Origin: an uncultured Alistipes sp.
Lineage (GTDB): Bacteria; Bacteroidota; Bacteroidia; Bacteroidales; Rikenellaceae
Assembly: GCA_900769745.1 (NCBI GenBank)
Contig: CAAGHX010000071.1
Coordinates: 1-9,214 of the forward strand
DNA length: 9,214 nt
Direction: 5' to 3'
Below are positions 1 through 6,085 of this stretch, in pieces (the stretch's first letter is position 1; each line of letters begins with the position of its first letter). Under the pieces are notes generated by a model. It searched no databases. It worked only from the letters and a program-made list of their open reading frames with translations, and was not told where the DNA came from. Made by a program: the position numbers and the translations under genes.

Positions 1-48
1 ATAGCGGATAAGGTACTTGAGCACTTCCTCAAGTGCCTTATCCGCTAT
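1..48. repeat. Near-perfect 21-bp inverted repeat with 6-base loop, inside asnS
   Basis: Bases 1-21 pair with bases 28-48, with only one non-Watson-Crick pair (T14 with G35, a G-T wobble in RNA) and a loop at 22-27. The left arm begins exactly at the first base of the window, so the true arm could be longer. The repeat lies in coding sequence and keeps the asnS frame open. A fold-back or strand-switch artefact at a contig end would look like this, but so would a genuine hairpin; the sequence alone does not decide. Confidence 0.85.
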
Positions 49-621
49 GCATTGGATAACTGCAAGGAGGATCTCGAGTTTATGAACAAGATGTGGGACA
101 ACGAGTTGCTCGACCGTCTTAACTTCGTTCTCGCAAACGACTTCGTACGCCTCGACTACACCGAGGGTATCAACATTCTCAAGGCTTCGGGCAAGAAGTT
201 CGAGTTCCCTTGCGAGTGGGGTTGTGACTTGCAGTCGGAGCACGAGCGTTACCTGGTAGAGGAGCACTTCAAGCGCCCAGTTATCTTGATTAACTATCCA
301 AAGGAGATCAAGGCATTCTATATGAAGCAGAACGAGGATGGCAAGACAGTACGCGCTATGGACGTATTGTTCCCAAAAATCGGCGAGATTATCGGTGGTT
401 CAGAGCGTGAGGCCGACTACGGCAAGCTTTCTGCAAGAGTAGCCGAGCTCGGAATGAACGAGCAGGATATCTGGTGGTATTTGGATACTCGTCGTTGGGG
501 TTCAGCACCTCACTCAGGCTTCGGCTTGGGCTTCGAGCGTTTGCTTTTGTTCGTTACAGGTATGGCTAACATCCGCGATGTGATTCCATTCCCACGTACT
601 CCAAACAACGCTGAGTTCTAA
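1..621 (+). CDS. asnS: Asparaginyl-tRNA synthetase, C-terminal part (5' end outside window)
   Basis: This is a class II aminoacyl-tRNA synthetase of the cytoplasm that charges tRNA-Asn with asparagine using ATP. The frame is open from base 1, so the gene starts upstream; 206 residues are visible, a little under half of the usual roughly 466. The recognisable parts all belong to the catalytic core: the PKEIKAFYMKQN strand, the GGSERE segment, and class II motif 3 (GFGLGFERLL, from about 517) whose arginine contacts ATP. The protein ends in the family-typical RDVIPFPRTPNNAEF. The PKEIKAFYMK and NIRDVIPFPR wording favours AsnRS over AspRS. Translation ends in tandem stops TAA TAG (619-624). The next gene starts 54 bp further on the same strand without an obvious terminator between them. 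The first 16 codons lie within a long hairpin and should be read with caution. Confidence 0.96.
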   Translation: MADKVLEHFLKCLIRYALDNCKEDLEFMNKMWDNELLDRLNFVLANDFVRLDYTEGINILKASGKKFEFPCEWGCDLQSEHERYLVEEHFKRPVILINYPKEIKAFYMKQNEDGKTVRAMDVLFPKIGEIIGGSEREADYGKLSARVAELGMNEQDIWWYLDTRRWGSAPHSGFGLGFERLLLFVTGMANIRDVIPFPRTPNNAEF

Positions 622-675
622 TAGCATACAACTCAATTTTTAGGCCAAAATATTAACTAAATTACACAACAAACT

Positions 676-1476
676 ATGAAGAGAATAGCCCTTTTGTTTT
701 TGGTTATATGCTTTGCAGGTAGCCTTTCGGCTCTCTCGAAGGAGCGCAAGGAGGATGTACGCTACAACATTATCTACATCGGCGACAGCATCACCGCAGG
801 TGCTCTGCACTCTGAGAGGGACAAGAGTGCGCCCCCAGTTGTGGCAACAGATATTTTGACCAACAAATTCAGCAACAGAGTAATCAACGTCGCAGACTTC
901 AGCAACTGCGGTCGTTCGGGTGCTACGACTGTCGATTTCCTGCCCTCTCGCAACCGCGACTTTAAGCGTGTGGAGAAGAGCATCGCCAACTTCAAGGCCG
1001 AGGCGGGGAAGACACCAGCCAAGGAGAAGTACATCTTCTCTATTATGCTCGGCACCAACGACTCAGCATCGAAAGGCCCAACTGGCTCGCCCGTAAGCAA
1101 CGCTGATTATAAGAATAACCTCCTGACAATCATCTCGCGTCTGCGCGAGATGTGTCCGGAGTCGATTTTCGTACTACACCGCCCTATCTGGTATAGCCCC
1201 AACACCTACAATGGCGCCCGCTACCTGGTGGCTGGCCTGAATCGCGCCACTGAGTATATCACTCCTTTGGAGGAGCTCGCACGCGAGAATGGCGACATCT
1301 ATTTGGGTGATTGCGAGAGCTATGGCCTCTTCAAGAACGAGTACAAGAAGTATATGTTCGCCGAGAAGGGCAATGCCGGCACATTCTATCTCCACCCCAA
1401 CGAGGAGGGAGCAGTGGAGCTTGCCGAGAATTGGGCTAAAGCGATTGCAGCAGCTGTAAAAGCGTCTGCACGATAA
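676..1476 (+). CDS. Secreted SGNH/GDSL-family hydrolase (esterase-like)
   Basis: The 266-residue product resembles SGNH hydrolases, which cleave ester bonds in lipids or O-acylated carbohydrates. Residues 1-19 form a signal peptide (MKR, hydrophobic stretch, SLSA), so the protein should leave the cytoplasm; no proper lipobox is present. The family blocks appear in order: block I GDSIT with nucleophile Ser38, a block II-like glycine segment CGRSG at 78-82, block III GTND with Asn128, and block V LHPNEEG with His240. The block V aspartate expected three residues before the histidine is Phe237, so the Ser-His-Asp triad looks incomplete. The ATG at 676 is preceded by an A-rich leader with no Shine-Dalgarno, normal for Bacteroidota. 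It lies between asnS and rpoN on the same strand (58 bp before rpoN). The natural substrate cannot be told. Confidence 0.85.
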   Translation: MKRIALLFLVICFAGSLSALSKERKEDVRYNIIYIGDSITAGALHSERDKSAPPVVATDILTNKFSNRVINVADFSNCGRSGATTVDFLPSRNRDFKRVEKSIANFKAEAGKTPAKEKYIFSIMLGTNDSASKGPTGSPVSNADYKNNLLTIISRLREMCPESIFVLHRPIWYSPNTYNGARYLVAGLNRATEYITPLEELARENGDIYLGDCESYGLFKNEYKKYMFAEKGNAGTFYLHPNEEGAVELAENWAKAIAAAVKASAR

Positions 1477-1534
1477 CCACAACCACAAACCAAGAGAAGG
1501 AACCTGTCGAAGTGGAACTTAAAATCGTAATGTA

Positions 1535-2950
1535 ATGGCTATTTCACAACGTCAGATTCAGAAATTACAACAGACTCTATCACCCCAGCAGATTCAGATG
1601 ATAAAACTGCTGGAGCTACCTGCTATAATGCTCGAACAGAGGGTGAAGCAGGAGATTGAGGAGAATATAGTATTGGAAGAGGAGGAGTCGTCGCAAGAGG
1701 AGGAGGCTCAGAATATCTCGGTCGAGGAGTATATCCGCGAGGATGACACACCGAGCTACAAGAGCCGTATAAACAACTACTCGAAGGATGATAAGCAGCG
1801 CCCTGTGAACATCACCGAGGGTCGTTCCTTGCAGGAGTATCTGTGTGAGCAGCTGGGCTACCGCAACTTGACAGATACCGACCGCCATATTGCCGAATTT
1901 ATTGTGGGCAGCATCGACGAGGATGGCTACCTGCGTCGCGATATGGAGTCAATCTCTGACGACATAGCCTTCTCGCTCGGCATCGAGACCTCAACCAGCC
2001 ATCTGGAGGAGTTGCTCGGCATAATCCACCAGCTGGAGCCAGCCGGCATCGGCGCACGCAACCTGCAAGAGTGCCTACTGTTGCAGATGGCGCAGCGCAG
2101 AATGGATACCGAGGCTAAGGTGTTGGCGCACAAGATTATATCGCTCCACTTCGAGGAGTTTGTAAAGAAACACTACGAGAAGCTTATCTCGCGCCTTGGC
2201 GTGAGCGAGGACGATTTCCGCGACGCTATCGACGAAATCAAACACCTCTCGCCCAAGCCAGGCAATCTCTATAATGAGGGTGGTATGGACACCACACCTT
2301 ATATTATACCCGATTTCAGGCTCGACTATCAGGATGGCCAGTTTGACCTCTCGCTCAACTCCAACAACATACCCGATGTACGCATCAATCGCCGCTATGT
2401 GGAGATGATTCGCGATATGATTACATCGGACGGCACCGTCTCGGAGAGTAACAAGGAGGCTGTGCAGTTCGTGAAGAGCAAAATCGACTCGGCAAAGTGG
2501 TTTATATCGGCTATCAAGCAGCGCCACGACACCCTTATGCGCACAATGCAGGAGATACTCTCGTTCCAAAAGGAGTACTTCAAGGATGGCGACAAGAGCA
2601 AGCTGCGTCCGATGATTCTAAAGGATATTGCCGACCGCACAGGGTTGGACGTCTCGACCATCTCGCGTGTGGTGAACAGCAAATATGTGCAGACACATTT
2701 CGGCATCATACTGCTCAAATCGCTCTTCTCGGAGGCTATGCAGACCGAGAGTGGCGAAAGCGTATCGAGCTACGAGATTAAAAATCTATTGCAGAAGTGC
2801 ATCGACGAGGAGGACAAACGACACCCTCTGACCGATGAGACTCTGATGAATATACTTAACGACAAGGGGTACTGCATTGCACGCCGCACGGTGGCCAAGT
2901 ATCGCGAGATGCTCGACATCCCCGTAGCGCGCCTGCGCAAGCAGATTTAA
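1535..2950 (+). CDS. rpoN: RNA polymerase sigma-54 factor
   Basis: Sigma-54 binds core RNA polymerase and recognises -24/-12 promoters, which open only with an ATP-driven enhancer-binding activator. At 471 residues it matches the usual full length. The N-terminal activator-interacting region is present (LSPQQIQMIKLLELP with glutamine-rich surroundings, about residues 14-30), followed by a very acidic linker (about 40-75). The core-binding region follows, with PAGIGARNLQECLLLQ near residue 170. The helix-turn-helix DIADRTGLDVSTISRVVN is at about 364-381, and the diagnostic RpoN box ARRTVAKYRE that reads the -24 element is at 449-458. The start is the ATG of ATGTAATG, placing Region I at the N-terminus as in other RpoN proteins. 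No TAnnTTTG promoter was found in the 58-bp gap upstream, so transcription from upstream is likely. No sigma-54 activator gene lies in this window. Confidence 0.97.
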   Translation: MAISQRQIQKLQQTLSPQQIQMIKLLELPAIMLEQRVKQEIEENIVLEEEESSQEEEAQNISVEEYIREDDTPSYKSRINNYSKDDKQRPVNITEGRSLQEYLCEQLGYRNLTDTDRHIAEFIVGSIDEDGYLRRDMESISDDIAFSLGIETSTSHLEELLGIIHQLEPAGIGARNLQECLLLQMAQRRMDTEAKVLAHKIISLHFEEFVKKHYEKLISRLGVSEDDFRDAIDEIKHLSPKPGNLYNEGGMDTTPYIIPDFRLDYQDGQFDLSLNSNNIPDVRINRRYVEMIRDMITSDGTVSESNKEAVQFVKSKIDSAKWFISAIKQRHDTLMRTMQEILSFQKEYFKDGDKSKLRPMILKDIADRTGLDVSTISRVVNSKYVQTHFGIILLKSLFSEAMQTESGESVSSYEIKNLLQKCIDEEDKRHPLTDETLMNILNDKGYCIARRTVAKYREMLDIPVARLRKQI

Positions 2951-2964
2951 GCCCCAAATATAAG

Positions 2965-3573
2965 ATGCTTAGACGATTAGCCAAAATAATATCAACCATT
3001 CTTCACCCCTCGGCAATACCCATCTACTTGGTGGCGTTGCTGCTTTTTGCCGACACCATCTACGATGTGTTTCCGGTTAAAGTGAAGCTCTATCTACTGT
3101 GGGTGGTGACGCTCTATGCTATGGTGATTCCGTTTGTGGGACGCGCCCTGCTGCGTCACGCCGACAGGTGGGGACGTGGCCGAATCAGAGGACTTCGTTC
3201 GAAGGCAGTTCCTCTGTTGCTTGGCACCTGCTGCTACCTGCTCTGCGCCATCACGCTGATGAAGTCGCCATCGCTGATGATATTCCGCAAGATAGCTGTT
3301 GCAGCAGCTATGAGTGAATTGTTCTGCCTGCTGACACTACCCTTCTGGCGAGCAAGCCTGCATATGACGGCTATGGGAGCAGCTACGGCGGCACTTATCA
3401 CGCTCAACATTATAGGCGCGCAAAGCCTCTTTTGGGTGATGCAAGCATCGATTATCGCAACGGGTATTTTGGCCTCGGCTCGTCTCTACGCTGGCCGCAA
3501 CAACGGCATACAGATTCTGGCCGGTTTTGTGGGTGGCTTTGTGGTCTCGGCCATAGCGATGCTATTTCTATAG
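2965..3573 (+). CDS. PAP2-like integral membrane protein, catalytic residues degenerate
   Basis: The 202-residue product is a multi-pass inner membrane protein, with hydrophobic stretches at roughly 13-30, 42-62, 82-99, 107-127, 135-155, 157-171 and 184-202. Its second half resembles type 2 phosphatidic acid phosphatases. ASLHMTAMGA around His133 corresponds to the PSGH motif, and SARLYAGRNNGIQILAG from residue 171 corresponds to SRxxxxxHxxxD. In that last motif the arginine is kept (Arg173), but the histidine position is Asn179 and the aspartate position is Gln183. PAP2 proteins dephosphorylate lipid phosphates or polyprenyl pyrophosphates; whether this one is active is doubtful. It begins 14 bp after the rpoN stop, so the two are probably cotranscribed, and it ends 31 bp before a strong terminator. 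The family assignment rests on motif spacing and is moderate; another small membrane family is possible. Confidence 0.6.
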   Translation: MLRRLAKIISTILHPSAIPIYLVALLLFADTIYDVFPVKVKLYLLWVVTLYAMVIPFVGRALLRHADRWGRGRIRGLRSKAVPLLLGTCCYLLCAITLMKSPSLMIFRKIAVAAAMSELFCLLTLPFWRASLHMTAMGAATAALITLNIIGAQSLFWVMQASIIATGILASARLYAGRNNGIQILAGFVGGFVVSAIAMLFL

Positions 3574-3604
3574 CAGAAGATAACACACAGAAAATAAACA
3601 AACT

Positions 3605-3640
3605 AAAAAGGATATTGACCCGATGGCCAATATCCTTTTT
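3605..3640. terminator. Bidirectional intrinsic terminator between convergent genes
   Basis: A perfect 13-bp inverted repeat (3605-3617 with 3628-3640) has a 10-base centre. Each arm carries five A or T at its outer end, so the transcript from either strand forms a stem followed by U residues. It sits 31 bp past the stop of the rightward PAP2-like gene and one base past the stop of the leftward 65-residue gene, so it should end both transcripts. Confidence 0.9.
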
Positions 3641-3641
3641 C

Positions 3642-3839
3642 TTATTGTCTGTCAAAGCAGATTGAGGCAACCTTTTCGATAATCTCCTCTTCGGTGGGAG
3701 CATCATCCTCGATATACAAAATCATATCATCGAGTGCATCGCGCTCCTCGCCCAACATCATCATTGTGGCTTGAATGGCGGCATAGCTATAACCGCGCTC
3801 CTCCATTAGAGCATAAAGTGCACTCTGCTTTGGCGTCAT
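3642..3839 (-). CDS. Small conserved-looking protein of unknown function, 65 aa
   Basis: I do not recognise this protein. It is acidic and probably all-helical, with no signal peptide and no membrane segment, so it is likely cytoplasmic. The first half (MTPKQSALYALMEERGYSYAAIQATMM) looks like a short helix-turn-helix-sized or UBA-like helical bundle, followed by an acidic helix (DDAPTEEEIIEKV, about 45-57). Evidence that it is real: ATG start, a stop one base from a strong terminator, position 40 bp after the GDPD gene on the same strand, and a composition and codon choice (GAG-rich) like its neighbours. No gene lies opposite it. It is probably the last gene of the GDPD transcript; no promoter is obvious in the 40-bp gap. 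Confidence 0.7.
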   Translation of the reverse strand: MTPKQSALYALMEERGYSYAAIQATMMMLGEERDALDDMILYIEDDAPTEEEIIEKVASICFDRQ

Positions 3840-3879
3840 AGTCTAATCGGTTTAGATTTTCTTGTCAGAAAAGACTTTT

Positions 3880-4812
3880 TTAGTCGTGCAAACCTCGGCT
3901 GCGGAGGTAATTCAACAAGAACTCAGGACGGTCGGTCTGAATCATAGTAGCACCCATATCAACGAGCTTGCCGTAAACCTCCTCGGCAGATGTATCGTAA
4001 GCCACATCGTCGCTAAGACCACCGCAGAGTGAGTTCCAGAGTGAGTTCACCCACAACTTAGAGCCGTCGGCTACAACACGCTTCATACAATCCTCAACCT
4101 CAGGAATCATCTTGTTCCAGCAAATCTCGTATGCGAGCTGTGGCTCAGAATCAGCCTCATACTCCTCGAACAAAGCAAGGCTCTTAGCATTTGATGGAGT
4201 GATGATTGGCATATAGAGCAAGTTCTGCTTGTTGCCCGCCATCTTCTCGCGAACGTCAGCAAGCGACTTGTTACCCTTGATAAGAATCTGCTCGGTCACA
4301 CCCAACTCCTCAGCAACGGCGAGTACCAAATCGTAGTGGTCGTAACCCTTGTCGATATTTACCACGATGCGGTCTTTGCACACCTCCAAAGCCTCACGCA
4401 GAGTAGGAACCTTCAAATCGAGCGAGTTGCGAGCACCGTGAGCATTCTTCAAATAATACTTCTGGATTTCCTCGTAGGTCATATCTATAATCTTACCCTT
4501 ACCTGTGGTGCAACGGTCGATAGTGCGGTCGTGCTGCAACACAAGCACGCTATCCGACGTAAGAGCAATATCCAACTCCACGATATCGGCACCCATCTTG
4601 ATAACAGACTCGATGGCTGGGATTGAGTTCTCGGGATAGTTGCGCCAGTCGCCACGGTGGCTGATCACAAGCACATTCTTTGACTTAGGGTTGCGGATTT
4701 CGGCCACAATCTTCGCAGCACGCTTATCGTCACGAACTGCATTACCACCAGCACAAGAGGCCAGCATAACGGCAACAACGGCGGTTGCCAAAAGGTGTTT
4801 GAAAATTTTCAT
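3880..4812 (-). CDS. Glycerophosphodiester phosphodiesterase family lipoprotein
   Basis: GDPD enzymes hydrolyse glycerophosphodiesters to glycerol 3-phosphate and an alcohol, using a metal in a TIM-barrel site. The 310-residue product starts with a lipoprotein signal (hydrophobic stretch, then LASC with Cys20), so it should be lipid-anchored outside the cytoplasm. Catalytic features are intact: HRG with His52, YPENS at 59-63, the metal-binding pair Glu79 and Asp81 in VELDI, and the second catalytic histidine His94 in LQHDRTIDRCTTGKG. The segment VNIDKG (Asp154) stands where many members have ELK. The protein ends with TDRPEFLLNYL, typical of the family C-terminus. The start ATG at 4812 follows a 5' leader with a TAGTTTTG promoter element. 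The gene is divergent from the ROK gene and is followed by the 65-residue gene. Exact substrate is not visible; Bacteroidota have many paralogues. Confidence 0.92.
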   Translation of the reverse strand: MKIFKHLLATAVVAVMLASCAGGNAVRDDKRAAKIVAEIRNPKSKNVLVISHRGDWRNYPENSIPAIESVIKMGADIVELDIALTSDSVLVLQHDRTIDRCTTGKGKIIDMTYEEIQKYYLKNAHGARNSLDLKVPTLREALEVCKDRIVVNIDKGYDHYDLVLAVAEELGVTEQILIKGNKSLADVREKMAGNKQNLLYMPIITPSNAKSLALFEEYEADSEPQLAYEICWNKMIPEVEDCMKRVVADGSKLWVNSLWNSLCGGLSDDVAYDTSAEEVYGKLVDMGATMIQTDRPEFLLNYLRSRGLHD

Positions 4813-4861
4813 ATTTTATACTGTTTTACATTGAATTAGCACATTGTGAACTTTCCGGTTA

Positions 4862-4869
4862 CAAAACTA
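4862..4869 (-). promoter_or_regulatory. Candidate Bacteroidota -7 promoter element for the GDPD gene
   Basis: On the minus strand this reads TAGTTTTG, an exact match to the Bacteroidota -7 consensus TAnnTTTG. Transcription would start near 4855, giving a leader of about 40 bases before the GDPD ATG. A clear -33 TTTG is missing; the T-run at 4898-4895 (TTTT) is the nearest candidate, with somewhat long spacing. Confidence 0.6.
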
Positions 4870-4904
4870 ATCATTTTGCACCAATTATTACCATAAAATG
4901 ATTA
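4868..4904. promoter_or_regulatory. 10-bp perfect dyad between divergent promoters, candidate operator
   Basis: TAATCATTTT at 4868-4877 is exactly repeated in inverted form, AAAATGATTA, at 4895-4904, with 17 bases between. The centre also has short symmetry (AAT-T-ATT at 4883-4889). The arms touch the -7 boxes of both divergent promoters and cover their -33 regions, which is where a regulator could control both sides at once. Part of the symmetry may simply come from two overlapping promoters of similar sequence. No regulator gene is seen next to it. Confidence 0.5.
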
Positions 4905-4910
4905 TCTTTG
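4875..4910 (+). promoter_or_regulatory. Candidate Bacteroidota promoter for the ROK gene
   Basis: TATCTTTG at 4903-4910 matches the -7 consensus TAnnTTTG exactly. TTTG at 4875-4878 could be the -33 element, although the 24-base spacing is longer than usual. Transcription would start near 4917, about 35 bases before the ROK ATG. The leader is A-rich without a Shine-Dalgarno. Confidence 0.65.
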
Positions 4911-4951
4911 TGTGGATTACTATCTATTAAACCAACAAAACATTAACAATT

Positions 4952-6067
4952 ATGTATAGCAACGATCCTAGAACAGTCATCACACTCGATGCTGGAGGTA
5001 CAAACCTCGCATTTGGTGCAATCAAAGGCAATAAGTACATCGTGGAGCCACTTGTTCTCCCATCTAATGCCGAGAACCTCGACATCTGCCTCAACACAAT
5101 GGTAGAGGGCTTTTCGCGAATCATCTCTCAGCTCGATGAGAAGCCTGTGGCTATCAGCTTCGCATTCCCTGGCCCAGCCGACTACCCTAACGGCATCATC
5201 GGCGGTTATTTGCCTAACTTCCCATCGTTCCGTGATGGTGTGGCTTTGGGTCCATTCCTCGAGGAGAAGTTCGGTATCCCAGTATTCATCAACAACGACG
5301 CCGACCTCTACGCCTATGGCGAGGCTTTGGGTGGTGCACTGCCCGAGTTGAATCAGAAGCTTGCAGAGAGCAACAGCAACAAGCAGTTCCGCAACCTTTT
5401 GGCCTTCACGTTCGGTACTGGCTTCGGTTTTGGCTTCGTGACAGATGGCGAGTTGCACATTGGCGACAACTCTTGCGTGGAGACCTTCTGCCAGCGCCAC
5501 AAGCATATGCCTAACGTGATGGTAGAGGAGGGTGTATCGATTCGTGCCATCAAGCGTGTATATGCCGAGGAGTCGGGCTCAACAGATATAACACTCACTC
5601 CAAAGGATATCTTCGACATTGCCGAAGGCAAGCGTGCCGGCGACCAGGAGGCTGCCAAGAAGGCATTCGCCACTTTGGGCGAGGTGGCAGGTGATGCTAT
5701 GGCTACAGCCGTTACGTTCATCGACGGTGTGATTGTGATTGGTGGTGGTTTGTCAGCCGCCGCGAAGTATATCAAGCCAGCTCTTTTGAATGAGATGCGC
5801 TCGAAGATTCACACTCTGCAGGGTGGCTTGCTCAACCGCGTACAGATGAAGGTTTACGATCTGGACAACGAGGCCGAGTTTGAGGAGTTTGCAAAGGGCG
5901 AGAGCCGCACAATCAAGGTTTACGGCTCGGAGCGTGAGGTTAGCTACGACCCACAGAAGCGAATTGGCGTGATGTTCTCGAAGATTGGTGCAAACACAGC
6001 CACTTCGATTGGTGCTTACGCATTTGCACTCAACAAGATTGACAAGACAGCTGAGGCTACAAAATAA
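4952..6067 (+). CDS. ROK-family sugar kinase-like protein lacking the canonical zinc motif
   Basis: ROK proteins are cytoplasmic kinases of glucose, fructose or N-acetylhexosamines, or repressors with an added DNA-binding domain. This 371-residue protein has no N-terminal helix-turn-helix and no signal peptide, so a kinase role is likelier. Visible sites: the phosphate loop LDAGGTNLAFG (12-22), FAFPGPAD near 70, the catalytic aspartate in NNDAD (Asp116), GTGFGFGFV (155-163), and the adenosine-site glycines VIGGGLS (264-266). The usual CxCGxxGCxE zinc motif is absent; its place holds Cys175, Cys180, His183 and His185. An extra stretch of roughly 30-40 residues near the C-terminus (about 310-345) precedes the final helix. 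It is the first gene after the divergent promoter and lies 18 bp before the EEP gene, so it probably heads the operon. The sugar it acts on cannot be named. Confidence 0.88.
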   Translation: MYSNDPRTVITLDAGGTNLAFGAIKGNKYIVEPLVLPSNAENLDICLNTMVEGFSRIISQLDEKPVAISFAFPGPADYPNGIIGGYLPNFPSFRDGVALGPFLEEKFGIPVFINNDADLYAYGEALGGALPELNQKLAESNSNKQFRNLLAFTFGTGFGFGFVTDGELHIGDNSCVETFCQRHKHMPNVMVEEGVSIRAIKRVYAEESGSTDITLTPKDIFDIAEGKRAGDQEAAKKAFATLGEVAGDAMATAVTFIDGVIVIGGGLSAAAKYIKPALLNEMRSKIHTLQGGLLNRVQMKVYDLDNEAEFEEFAKGESRTIKVYGSEREVSYDPQKRIGVMFSKIGANTATSIGAYAFALNKIDKTAEATK

Positions 6068-6085
6068 CATAATACAACAGAAGAG

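Noticed and set aside
634..660. Possible terminator after asnS (ATTTT and AAAAT around TAGGCC)
   Set aside because: The stem is five A-T pairs at most and has no T-run after it; expected by chance in AT-rich intergenic sequence.
2497..2781. 94-codon open frame on the plus strand inside rpoN
   Set aside because: It lies wholly inside the well-supported rpoN gene in another frame, and the translation has no recognisable domain.
3857..3872. Small inverted repeat TTTTCT-N4-AGAAAA between GDPD and the 65-residue gene
   Set aside because: Only six A/T-rich pairs without a GC-rich stem; too weak to call a terminator, and cotranscription of the two genes is more plausible.
4943..5506. 187-codon open frame on the minus strand opposite the ROK gene
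   Set aside because: Antisense shadow of ROK coding sequence; low-complexity-looking translation and no leader or family resemblance.
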